A stretch of DNA of 64,000 bases, from assembly GCF_900005615.1 (NCBI RefSeq), contig NZ_LN832559.1:1518837-1582836 (forward strand), in the 5' to 3' direction. This document shows positions 57,955 to 64,000 of the stretch, piece after piece. This DNA comes from Paracoccus aminovorans (GTDB taxonomy: Bacteria; Pseudomonadota; Alphaproteobacteria; Rhodobacterales; Rhodobacteraceae). Under the pieces are notes generated by a model. It saw only the letters and a list, made by a program, of their open reading frames with translations. It had not been told where the DNA came from and made no database searches. The translations under genes were made by a program, and so were the position numbers. The stretch's first letter is position 1; the number at the start of each line of letters is the position of its first letter.

Positions 57955-58040
57955 CCGCCTCATACATCGCCACCCACGACTTTCAATGGGCAAAGACCTT
58001 CCTCTCCGCCATCGCCATCGCCACAACTATCCTCTTCTGA

Positions 58041-58281
58041 CTTTGACCATCAATGAGCCTGAAGTCTAGGATGAGGATACCGGGCCTATCCAGATTACGG
58101 CAATCTGCTGACAGCCGCGCTGGCGCGGGCGCGGCTGCAGGAGATCATGCGGGCCGGGAGATCGAGCGCCCGCCAATGAGGATCGGTGCGGAGTCCCGCT
58201 GTCTTGATCCGGGCCACTATGTCAAGGGCCTGCCACCTTGCGGAGCTAACTCCTGTTTCATGAGGCCGCAGGCCCTCTCCG
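58041..58281. other. 241-base stretch of debris after the IS5 element
   Basis: No complete gene. A plus-strand frame from about 58085 reads YPDYGNLLTAALARARLQEI before stopping near 58180, possibly the tail of a lost gene that I cannot name. The rest has no recognisable content. Confidence 0.35.
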
Positions 58282-58755
58282 TCACTCCTCGACGATCTCC
58301 AACCCGAGCGGTCCGTCCGGAGGGCCGTTCTCGCGATAGTCCATGACGATCCGGGCCAGCCGCTCCGGCGCCAGCCGTTCCGAGCTGTGGCGGATCTCGG
58401 GCAGGCTCCACCAGCGGAATTCGCGGATGCGGCCGGCCTCGGGCGCGTTCTGGATCTCTGGCTGGAACTGGGCGGTTTCGACCAGGAAATAATCCTCGGC
58501 TTGGCGCCAGCACTGAGGCCCGAAGCGCATCAGCACCCGACGCCGCCAGACCAGGGGACCGGGCGCCGGCAGGGCGAAGCCCAGTTCCTCGTGCAACTCC
58601 CGCCGCAGTGTCGCTTCGGGCGTCTCGCCGGGCTCGGTGCCGCCGCCGGGCGTGATCCACCAGTCGCCGCTGCCGTAATCGACCCGCATCAGCAGCACCC
58701 GGTCCTGGGGCGTCAGCAGGATGGCCCGCATGGCCTGGCGGTCGATGATCCGCAT
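58282..58755 (-). CDS. NUDIX hydrolase
   Basis: 157 residues. The Nudix box GX5EX7REUXEEXGU is complete in GGTEPGETPEATLRRELHEELGF (read from residue 40; key residues Gly, Glu, Arg-Glu, Glu-Glu, Gly). The fold starts RQAMRAILLTPQDRVLLMRV. Such enzymes hydrolyse nucleoside diphosphate derivatives; substrate unknown. The ATG at 58755 is preferred because AGGAC lies seven bases upstream; the ATG at 58785 lies in the terminator of the preceding gene. Confidence 0.88.
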   Translation of the reverse strand: MRIIDRQAMRAILLTPQDRVLLMRVDYGSGDWWITPGGGTEPGETPEATLRRELHEELGFALPAPGPLVWRRRVLMRFGPQCWRQAEDYFLVETAQFQPEIQNAPEAGRIREFRWWSLPEIRHSSERLAPERLARIVMDYRENGPPDGPLGLEIVEE

Positions 58756-58770
58756 GCTGTCCTCGCCATG

Positions 58771-58803
58771 AAAAAGCCCCGGCACGGCGGGTGCCGTCCG
58801 GGG
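58771..58803 (-). terminator. Rho-independent terminator of the TIGR02300 gene
   Basis: On the minus strand GCCCCGGACGGCACC-cgcc-G(T)GCCGGGGC forms a stem followed by TTTTT. It lies just past the TIGR02300 stop and immediately before the NUDIX start. Confidence 0.8.
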
Positions 58804-58833
58804 CGCGCGGGCGGTGCCTTGGGCGGCGCCGGC

Positions 58834-59157
58834 CTATTCGTCGTCCGAATCCGGCACGTCGGCGATGTCGTCCAGCGACACGTCGCCGTCGTCGTCGTCG
58901 TCGTCCAGCAGATCGTCGTCCAGATCGCCGGAATCGGCGTCGTCGTCCAGATCCTCTTCATCGACCAGATCGTTCTGCTCTTGGTCGCGCGCGGCGGTCT
59001 TTTCCGAGATGAGCGAGCGCGAGCGGCCGCTGGTCAGGCTTTCCGCCGTGAAGGTGGCGCCGCAGGCGGGGCAGGTCATCGGGTCGTTGGTCAGGTCGTA
59101 GAAGCGCGTGGCGCAATGGGGGCAAAGGCGTTTCGTGCCCCATTCCTCTTTGGGCAT
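58834..59157 (-). CDS. TIGR02300 family protein
   Basis: 107 residues. A short zinc-ribbon N-terminus (WGTKRLCPHCATRFYDLTND, then MTCPACGATF) is followed by a charged linker and a very acidic tail, almost all Asp/Glu from about 65 (coded by a GTC-repeat run on the plus strand). The FYDLTNDP motif is diagnostic of TIGR02300, found in alphaproteobacteria, function unknown. ATG at 59157 with CAGAAAGAGAATACC upstream. Confidence 0.92.
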   Translation of the reverse strand: MPKEEWGTKRLCPHCATRFYDLTNDPMTCPACGATFTAESLTSGRSRSLISEKTAARDQEQNDLVDEEDLDDDADSGDLDDDLLDDDDDDGDVSLDDIADVPDSDDE

Positions 59158-59265
59158 GGTATTCTCTTTCTGCCGCGTTCAGGTAAATCCGCTGTCCCCT
59201 GCCATAGCCGCGCGGGGCTGTCAAAGGCTTTTCCCCTTGCGCAGGGGCGGCCGGGCGATGGAAAC

Positions 59266-59988
59266 ATGGCCCCCAAGGCAGGCCGTCGCAAGATGCAGGA
59301 GAAGATGGACAGGATTCTGGTCGGGGGCGACATCCCGGTGACGCTGCGCCGCTCGGCCCGGGCGCGGCGGATGACGTTGCGCGTGGCGCGGGCCGGGGGC
59401 GAGGTGGTGCTGACGCTGCCCAGCCGCGCCAGCCTGCGCGACGGCCAGGCCTTTGCCGAATCGCGGGCCGAATGGCTGCGCCAGACCCGCGCCGGCATGA
59501 CCCTGCTGCAGGCGGTCGCGCCCGGCGCCGCCCTGCCGGTCGAGGGGCTGCCGCGGCTGATCGTGCCCACAGACGCCCGCCGGGTCGAACTGGCCGGCGA
59601 CCGGCTGATGGTGCCGCAGAACCGGCCGGCAGGGGTGGTGGTCGAGGCCTGGCTCAAGCATCTGGCCCAGGCCCGACTGATTGCCGCCTGCGATCGCCAT
59701 GCGGCGGCGCTGGGACGCCGCTTTCGCGCGCTGGCGCTGCGCGACACCCGTTCGCGCTGGGGCAGCTGCACCCATGACGGCCGGCTGATGTTCTCCTGGC
59801 GCCTCGCCATGGCGCCGCCCGAGGTGCTGGACTATGTCGCCGCGCACGAAGTCGCGCATCTGGCGCATATGGACCACTCCCCCGCCTTCTGGGCCGCCAC
59901 GGCGCGGCTGATGCCCGACCATGCCCGCCATCGCGCCTGGCTGCGCAGCCACGGCCACGAGTTGCTGGCCTGGCGTTTCCGCAACTGA
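59266..59988 (+). CDS. DUF45 / YgjP-type metallopeptidase
   Basis: 240 residues. The zinc motif is HEVAHLAHMDHSPAFW (HExxH plus a downstream His) near 205, preceded by RALALRDTRSRWGSCTHDGR and LMFSWRLAMAPPEVLDYVAA, the core of the DUF45/SprT-like (M48-related) family. The N-terminal half begins with ARRMTLRVARAGGEVVLTLP. The start is not certain: ATG 59266 is used, with ATGs at 59293 and 59305 in frame. It is divergent from TIGR02300; 39 bases separate it from the GntR gene. Confidence 0.87.
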   Translation: MAPKAGRRKMQEKMDRILVGGDIPVTLRRSARARRMTLRVARAGGEVVLTLPSRASLRDGQAFAESRAEWLRQTRAGMTLLQAVAPGAALPVEGLPRLIVPTDARRVELAGDRLMVPQNRPAGVVVEAWLKHLAQARLIAACDRHAAALGRRFRALALRDTRSRWGSCTHDGRLMFSWRLAMAPPEVLDYVAAHEVAHLAHMDHSPAFWAATARLMPDHARHRAWLRSHGHELLAWRFRN

Positions 59989-60009
59989 CGGATTGACGCC
60001 GGCGAATTT

Positions 60010-60019
60010 TGTGATCACA
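60010..60019. promoter_or_regulatory. palindromic operator candidate upstream of the GntR gene
   Basis: TGTGATCACA is a perfect ten-base palindrome lying 9 bases before the GntR ATG. FadR-subfamily GntR proteins often bind such TTGTGATCACAA-like sites, so autoregulation is likely. Confidence 0.5.
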
Positions 60020-60027
60020 GCTTGCGC

Positions 60028-60672
60028 ATGACGATGTCGCGCAATTCCGAAACCGCCGCGCATGAGCGGCTCTATCGCAGCCTCCGCCAGCGCATCATGC
60101 TGGGCGAACTGCCGCCGGGCCTGCCGATGACCCTGCGCGGCATCGCGGCCGAGCATCGCGTCTCGATGACCCCGGCGCGCGAGGCGGTCCGGCGGCTGGT
60201 GGCCGAGGGCGCGCTGTCGCTCTCTTCCTCGGGGCGGATCACCACGCCGGAACTGTCGGTCGAGCGCATCGAGGAACTCGCCGCCCTGCGCGGGTTGATC
60301 GAGCCGGAACTGGCCGCCCGCGCGCTGCCCCGGGCGCACCAGGCGCTGATCGAACGCATGGCGGTGATCAACGCCGCCATCGGCGAGGTGGCCGAGGGCC
60401 ATGACGCCATCGGCTACATCCGCACCAATCTCGAGTTTCACCGCATCCTCTACCTGCGGGCGCAGGCGCCGGCGATGCTGGCCATCGCCGAGACCATCTG
60501 GCTGCAACTCGGCCCGACGATGCGGGCGCTCTACGGCCGGGTCAAGCGCAACGAGCCGCCGCGCCACCACCGCATGATCCTGGCCTCGCTGCGCGCCGGA
60601 GACGAGCCCAGCCTGCGCCTGGCCGTCCGCGCCGACGTGACCCACGGGCTGCGCCACCTCTCGACGGCCTGA
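60028..60672 (+). CDS. GntR family transcriptional regulator (FCD/FadR subfamily)
   Basis: 214 residues. N-terminal winged helix: AHERLYRSLRQRIMLGELPP, then PMTLRGIAAEHRVSMTPARE and AVRRLVAEGALSLSSSGRI. C-terminal FCD ligand domain: EELAALRGLIEPELAARALP, NLEFHRILYLRAQAPAML (with the metal-binding His), and MRALYGRV...HHRMILASLRAGD. Target genes are not evident; the neighbour upstream is a DUF45 peptidase, and hom downstream is convergent. The ATG at 60028 lies 9 bases after a TGTGATCACA palindrome; a second ATG at 60034 is possible. Confidence 0.88.
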   Translation: MTMSRNSETAAHERLYRSLRQRIMLGELPPGLPMTLRGIAAEHRVSMTPAREAVRRLVAEGALSLSSSGRITTPELSVERIEELAALRGLIEPELAARALPRAHQALIERMAVINAAIGEVAEGHDAIGYIRTNLEFHRILYLRAQAPAMLAIAETIWLQLGPTMRALYGRVKRNEPPRHHRMILASLRAGDEPSLRLAVRADVTHGLRHLSTA

Positions 60673-60699
60673 CGCTGCCCGAGAAGCACCGGCCTCCGG

Positions 60700-60724
60700 C
60701 TTTCTCCGTTGCCCGAATACCCGG
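60700..60724 (+). repeat. intergenic motif copy C (CTTTCTCCGTTGCCCGAATA)
   Basis: The most divergent of four related copies; it lies after the GntR gene. Shared features are CTTTCTCCGTT and (C/G)AATACCC. Confidence 0.45.
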
Positions 60725-60810
60725 ACCCGGCCGCGACCCAAGCCGCCGCCGCGGCCGATCTCTCGCCGGCAAAGACAAACGCCGCACCCCAGAGGGCACG
60801 GCGCCAGTCC

Positions 60811-60840
60811 CTTTCCGTTTTCCAAATACCCAACCCGGCG
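60811..60840 (+). repeat. intergenic motif copy D (CTTTCCGTTTTCCAAATACC)
   Basis: Nearly identical to the reverse complement of copy A at 31206. It lies just before the 3' end of hom, in the same orientation as copy C. Confidence 0.6.
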
Positions 60841-60861
60841 GCGCGGGCGGGCGTGGACGGT

Positions 60862-62178
60862 TCAGACTTCCTCGATCCGCAGCTCCACCGGCTCGCCGGC
60901 GATGACGCCGGTCTTCGGCAGCGCCTCGATGGCATGGTCGATGGCCTCGGGCGTGGTCTTGTGGGTCACGATCAGCACCGGGGCGACGCCCGCGGTCTGC
61001 TGATGGCCGTATTGCCGCATCCGGTCGATCGAGATGCCGCTGTCGCCCAGCACCGAGGCGACCTTGGCCAGCGCCCCCGGCTTGTCGGTCAGCGCCAGCC
61101 GGATGTAATAGGCGGCGGGCACGGCGGTCCGCGCCGGCTGCGGCCGGGCCAGTGCCAAGGCCGGCTGGCCGAAGCTCGGCATGCGCACGCCGCGTGCGAT
61201 CTCGACCACGTCGGACATGACCGCGCTGGCGGTCGGGCCCTCGCCGGCACCGGCACCGCGCAGCACGATCTGGCCGACCGAGTCGCCCTCGATCACCACC
61301 ATGTTGGTGCCGCCCTGCAATTGTCCCAAGGGGCTGTCGGCCGGCACCAGGCAGGGCGACATGCGCTGTTCCAGCCCGCGCCCGGTCATCTGCGCTACGC
61401 CCAGCAGCTTGATGCGATAGCCCATGTCGGCGGCGCGGCGGATGTCGTCGATGCTGACGCGCTCGATGCCCTCGATCTCGACCGCGTCGAAGCTGGGTCG
61501 GGTGCCGAAGGCGATGGCGGCCAGGATCGCCAGCTTGTGGCTGGCGTCGATGCCGCCCACGTCCAGCGTCGGATCGGCCTCCAGATAGCCCAGCTGCCGG
61601 GCCTCCTCGAACACCTCCTCATAGGGCAGGCCGGCATTCTCCATCCGGGTCAGGATATAGTTGCAGGTGCCGTTCATCACCCCCATGACGCGGCGGATCT
61701 CGTTGCCGGCCAAGGACTCGGTCATCGCCTTGATCACCGGGATGCCGCCGGCGACGGCTGCCTCGAAGCGGATCACCCGGCCATGCGCCTCGGCCAGTTC
61801 CGCGAGCTCCTGGCCATGGATCGCCAGCAGCGCCTTGTTCGCGGTCACCACGTCCTTGCCGGCCTTCAGCGCGGCGGTCACCGCCTCGCGGGCGACGCCC
61901 TCGTCGCCGCCGATCAGCTCGACGAAAACGTCCACGTCCTCGCGCTGCGCCAGGGCGCGGGCGTCCTCCTCCCAGCCATAGCCGGAGAGGTCCGCGTCGC
62001 GGTTCTTCATCCGGTCGCGGGCGCTGACGGCGGTGATGGCGATGGGCCGGCCGGCGCGCTGGGACAGCAGCGCGGCGTGCTTCTGGATGATCTTGACGGT
62101 GCCGATGCCGACCGTCCCCAGACCTGCGATGCCAAGACGAAGCGGAGAGGCGTTTTGCCCCTGGTTCTGGGCGGACAT
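60862..62178 (-). CDS. hom: homoserine dehydrogenase
   Basis: 438 residues. NAD(P)-dependent reduction of aspartate semialdehyde to homoserine, for threonine and methionine. N-terminal Rossmann part: LGIAGLGTVGIGTVKIIQKH. Substrate region: VVTANKALLAIHGQELA, FEAAVAGGIPVIKAM, GVMNGTCNYILTRM, LEADPTLDVGGIDASHKLAI. C-terminal ACT domain (about 350-430; YYIRLALTDKPGALAKVASV) for feedback control. Full family length. ATG at 62178. Confidence 0.96.
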   Translation of the reverse strand: MSAQNQGQNASPLRLGIAGLGTVGIGTVKIIQKHAALLSQRAGRPIAITAVSARDRMKNRDADLSGYGWEEDARALAQREDVDVFVELIGGDEGVAREAVTAALKAGKDVVTANKALLAIHGQELAELAEAHGRVIRFEAAVAGGIPVIKAMTESLAGNEIRRVMGVMNGTCNYILTRMENAGLPYEEVFEEARQLGYLEADPTLDVGGIDASHKLAILAAIAFGTRPSFDAVEIEGIERVSIDDIRRAADMGYRIKLLGVAQMTGRGLEQRMSPCLVPADSPLGQLQGGTNMVVIEGDSVGQIVLRGAGAGEGPTASAVMSDVVEIARGVRMPSFGQPALALARPQPARTAVPAAYYIRLALTDKPGALAKVASVLGDSGISIDRMRQYGHQQTAGVAPVLIVTHKTTPEAIDHAIEALPKTGVIAGEPVELRIEEV

Positions 62179-62243
62179 GCGAAACTCTTATCTATGGACG
62201 AGCCGGTGTTAGCGGATGCGGCGCGGGCTTGCAACGCAAGGCT

Positions 62244-62777
62244 TCACGGCTCGTCGTCGCCGGCCCAGTAACCCTCTTCGCCGGTGGCGCGCATGACCCG
62301 CAGCACCCGGGTGCCGACCTCGACCGTGGCCTCGCGGATGCGCTCCAGATCCTCGATGCTCAGCGGCTGGCGCTGCACCTCGCCCCTGGAGCTGACGAAG
62401 GCCGGGTGCCAATGCGTCTTGCGCTCGGTCGGCCGCCACGAGGCATGGCACAGCAGGTTGCGCTCCAGCCGGATCTCGCCCAGCCGGTCGGTGATCTTGT
62501 TGCGGTCGCGCAAGCCGGGGTGGCGGCGCATGGCGGCGTCCAGCTGCTCGATCAGCGTGCCCATGGAATCGTCGGCGATGCCGCCGATGCGGGCCAGCCA
62601 GGCCTGCAGCTCTTCCTCGGTCAGGTCGTCGGCCAGCCGGGCGCGGTCCAGCGCATAGATGGTGCGCTTGATGATTTCCTCGAGCCAGCCGAAGCTGGCC
62701 ACGCATTGCCCCAGCGCCGCCGCCAGTTCGGCGGGCAGGTCGTAATGCGTTTCGGGCGGGGCGCCTATTCGCGCCAT
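62244..62777 (-). CDS. uncharacterised protein, HEPN-like helical
   Basis: 177 residues, almost all helical and charged, no signal peptide. HYDLPAELAAALGQCVASFG, WLEEIIKRTIYALDRARLA, DRLGEIRLERNLLCHASWRP. The pattern of a helix pair with an R-(N/x)-LLCH-(A/G) motif (RNLLCHA) resembles HEPN-type proteins annotated near glycosyltransferases, but the canonical RX4-6H is only loosely met (R-N-L-L-C-H). I do not assign a function. Its start overlaps the end of the glycosyltransferase gene by 13 bases, so the two are likely co-expressed. Confidence 0.7.
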   Translation of the reverse strand: MARIGAPPETHYDLPAELAAALGQCVASFGWLEEIIKRTIYALDRARLADDLTEEELQAWLARIGGIADDSMGTLIEQLDAAMRRHPGLRDRNKITDRLGEIRLERNLLCHASWRPTERKTHWHPAFVSSRGEVQRQPLSIEDLERIREATVEVGTRVLRVMRATGEEGYWAGDDEP

Positions 62778-63589
62778 AGCGCGCCCACCCAGCCGACGGG
62801 ACGCAGGTAGTGGCGCAGATGCTTCGACAGGCTCTCGCGCCGGCGGCCGTCGAAGGCGGCGCGCAGATGGTCCAGCGGCGCACGGTGCCGGTCCTTCTCG
62901 CTCCAGCGGCCCAGAATGGCGTCGGGCGGGTTCAGGTCGCCCGGAAAGATCACGATGCGCGTCCCCGCCGGCACCTGCGCCTCGCGGAAATAGTTCAGCG
63001 GGAAATTCGGCACGCAATGCATGCGGAAATGCGCGAGCCAGCCCTTGGGCCAGAACTTCACCCCACCCGGCGCATTGCGGGTGACGAAGCGCTGCTCATA
63101 GCGGAACTTGTCGGCGGCGGCCTGCGGATCGGCGCGAAAGATGTCCTGCAGGGGCTTCAGCTTGCCGACCCGCATGCGATAGACCGAGGTCTGGCCCATC
63201 TTCTCGAAGGGCGTGTTCGGGTTCAGCCCCAGCACGGTGTCGTCGGGATCGCCAAAGGCGAAGAAATCGTCGAGGCTGCCGGTCACGATGACGTCGAGGT
63301 CCAGGAACAGCACCACGCCCTGCACGTCGCCCAGGTCGCCCCACAGCCGCGACTTCGGCCATTTGCCCTTGGTGTTGACCGGAGCCTGGTATTCGAACTC
63401 GGGCAGGGGCCGCACGGCGATGTCGGGATGCAGGCCGGCGCCGTCATCGGTAAAGCAATACAGCCGGAACGGCGGCGTGATGTTGCGCGCCACCATGGCG
63501 TGCAGCCGGTTCACGAACTCCGGCCCGAATTTCGTGCCCCATTTGATGCAGATGATCTGCTTGACCGTGCCGTTGCGCCCGTCGTCCAT
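62765..63589 (-). CDS. glycosyltransferase-like protein (GT-A type)
   Basis: 274 residues. It starts VKQIICIKWGTKFGPEFVNR, followed by HAMVARNITPPFRLYCFTDD, the DxD-type metal site VVLFLDLDVIVTGSLDDFF near 92, and FPGDLNPPDAILGRWSEKDR. This pattern is shared by a family of hypothetical glycosyltransferases in Rhodobacteraceae. It probably acts on a surface sugar; donor and acceptor are unknown. The ATG at 63589 is chosen for the family start (MDDGRNG...IICIKWG); the upstream extension to 63814 overlaps the GNAT gene. Confidence 0.78.
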   Translation of the reverse strand: MDDGRNGTVKQIICIKWGTKFGPEFVNRLHAMVARNITPPFRLYCFTDDGAGLHPDIAVRPLPEFEYQAPVNTKGKWPKSRLWGDLGDVQGVVLFLDLDVIVTGSLDDFFAFGDPDDTVLGLNPNTPFEKMGQTSVYRMRVGKLKPLQDIFRADPQAAADKFRYEQRFVTRNAPGGVKFWPKGWLAHFRMHCVPNFPLNYFREAQVPAGTRIVIFPGDLNPPDAILGRWSEKDRHRAPLDHLRAAFDGRRRESLSKHLRHYLRPVGWVGALWRE

Positions 63590-63644
63590 CGCCGCCTCGC
63601 GTTTTGCGGCGACATTCGCACGCGCACCGCATCGCGGCAAGAAC

Positions 63645-64000
63645 TCACAGGATCTTCTGCAGCAGCACCAGGTCCAGCCAGCGCCCGAACTTGCGGCCGG
63701 ACTCGGGCAGATAGCCGACGCGGGCATAGCCGATGGCCTCGTGAAAGCCGATGCCCTCGGCATTGGCCGCATCCACGGCCGCGACCATGGTATGGCCGCC
63801 GCGCGCGCGGGCATGGTCCTCGATCGCCGCCATCAGCGCCCGCCCGACGCCGCGCCCCCGCGCGTCCGGGGCCAGCATGACGGTGTGCTCCATCGCATGG
63901 ACATAGCCCAGGCCGCCACGGAACTGGTCATAGGTGGCGATGCCCAGCACCTCGCCCGCGTCCTCGGCGACCAGCATCTCGCGCCCGGCGGCGCGCCGGG
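63645..64000 (-). CDS. GNAT family N-acetyltransferase, C-terminal part (gene runs off the window)
   Basis: At least 117 residues are present; the N-terminus lies beyond 64000. The acetyl-CoA site is LAPDARGRGVGRALMAAIED (Q/RxxGxG/A type). GYVHAMEHTVMLAP precedes it, and GGHTMVAAVDAANAEGIGFH and EAIGYARVGYLPESGRKFGR follow, the order seen in phosphinothricin/methionine-sulfone acetyltransferases. Substrate not certain. 55 bases upstream of the glycosyltransferase gene. Confidence 0.87.
   Translation of the reverse strand, partial: RRAAGREMLVAEDAGEVLGIATYDQFRGGLGYVHAMEHTVMLAPDARGRGVGRALMAAIEDHARARGGHTMVAAVDAANAEGIGFHEAIGYARVGYLPESGRKFGRWLDLVLLQKIL

Larger units (their letters stand above)
57206..58040 (+). 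pseudogene. broken IS5-family transposase carrying two small palindromic insertions
   Basis: Starting MNNLFCPTHEQMVRLEPVLS at 57208, IS5-type transposase sequence appears in shifting frames: VPSGMIFVNRNGSRWCDAPR, EKVVMIDATCLKVHRTASSL, then TGAAALLGSLPGAEWLIADR and GYDADRFREALKDKG, IAIMFGRLKDW, KTFLSAIAIATTILF. Several frameshifts make it inactive. Relative to the expected protein there are two extra stretches, at about 57575-57610 and 57915-57960, each holding a palindrome described separately. The element fills the gap between the AI-2E gene and the NUDIX gene. Confidence 0.72.

Noticed and set aside
58868..58960. GTC trinucleotide repeat (microsatellite-like)
   Set aside because: It encodes the poly-Asp/Glu tail of the TIGR02300 protein and is a family feature, not an independent repeat.

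Overview
The window looks like chromosomal DNA of a high-GC alphaproteobacterium of the family Rhodobacteraceae, most likely Paracoccus or a close relative. The signs are: a TakP-type TRAP binding protein very close to the Rhodobacter sphaeroides protein as I remember it; the order nrdR-ribD...ribE-ribBX-ribH-nusB; an IspDF fusion; a histidine tRNA without the extra G-1 and with A73 (known for several alphaproteobacterial orders); and Rhodobacteraceae-type small proteins (TIGR02300, DUF481, YdcH, MmcB). The assignment is inference from remembered protein similarity, not from a search.

Layout. 1-4.1 kb: start of citrate synthase, gltX, and a divergent comEC. 4.1-5.7 kb: an H-NOX-like protein without its heme-ligand histidine, followed 3 bases later by a diguanylate cyclase. 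5.7-7.0 kb: wrecks of a recombinase and an IS5-type transposase. 7.0-17.8 kb: takP, then the riboflavin block, into which three capsule genes (kpsC, a Wza/KpsD-type export lipoprotein, kpsS) are set on the opposite strand between ribD and ribE. 17.9-20.6 kb: a small membrane protein, a DUF481 outer-membrane protein, mmcB and a small acidic protein. 20.7-25.8 kb: an accessory island between tRNA-His and tRNA-Phe. It holds IS66, ISL3 and IS5 fragments, a broken tRNA-proximal integrase, and a divergent pair of surface-polysaccharide genes (pyruvyl transferase, glycosyltransferase) of visibly lower GC.

25.9-36 kb: yacG-RNase E/G-like-maf-infA, an MFS exporter, DUF599, YdcH, Hsp20, recR-ybaB-dnaX, DUF2218, aqpZ and an ABC-F ATPase. 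37-40.6 kb: an HNH endonuclease whose 3' end has been replaced by foreign sequence, and groES-groEL behind a sigma70 promoter plus a CIRCE operator. 40.7-49 kb: a dense forward run (glycosyltransferase, TraB/GumN, NTF2-like, DUF1345, manganese pyrophosphatase, HAD hydrolase, MaoC hydratase, ribF, YcgN, threonine aldolase). 48.9-51 kb: reverse pncC-pgpA-ispDF. 51.2-55.7 kb: rpiA-gor and hflK-hflC. 55.8-58 kb: an AI-2E transporter and a dead IS5-family element that carries two tiny related palindromes. 58.3-64 kb: NUDIX, TIGR02300, a DUF45 metallopeptidase, a GntR regulator with a palindromic operator, hom, an uncharacterised protein, a glycosyltransferase and a partial GNAT.

Most of the window is ordinary core genome. 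The points most worth a second look are the histidine-less H-NOX/diguanylate cyclase pair, the two mini-palindromes inside one transposase wreck, the short repeat with core CCAAATAC(C/T)C at gene ends, the decayed tRNA-bounded island, and the HNH gene fused to insertion debris. I did not find a complete, clearly new multi-gene system.
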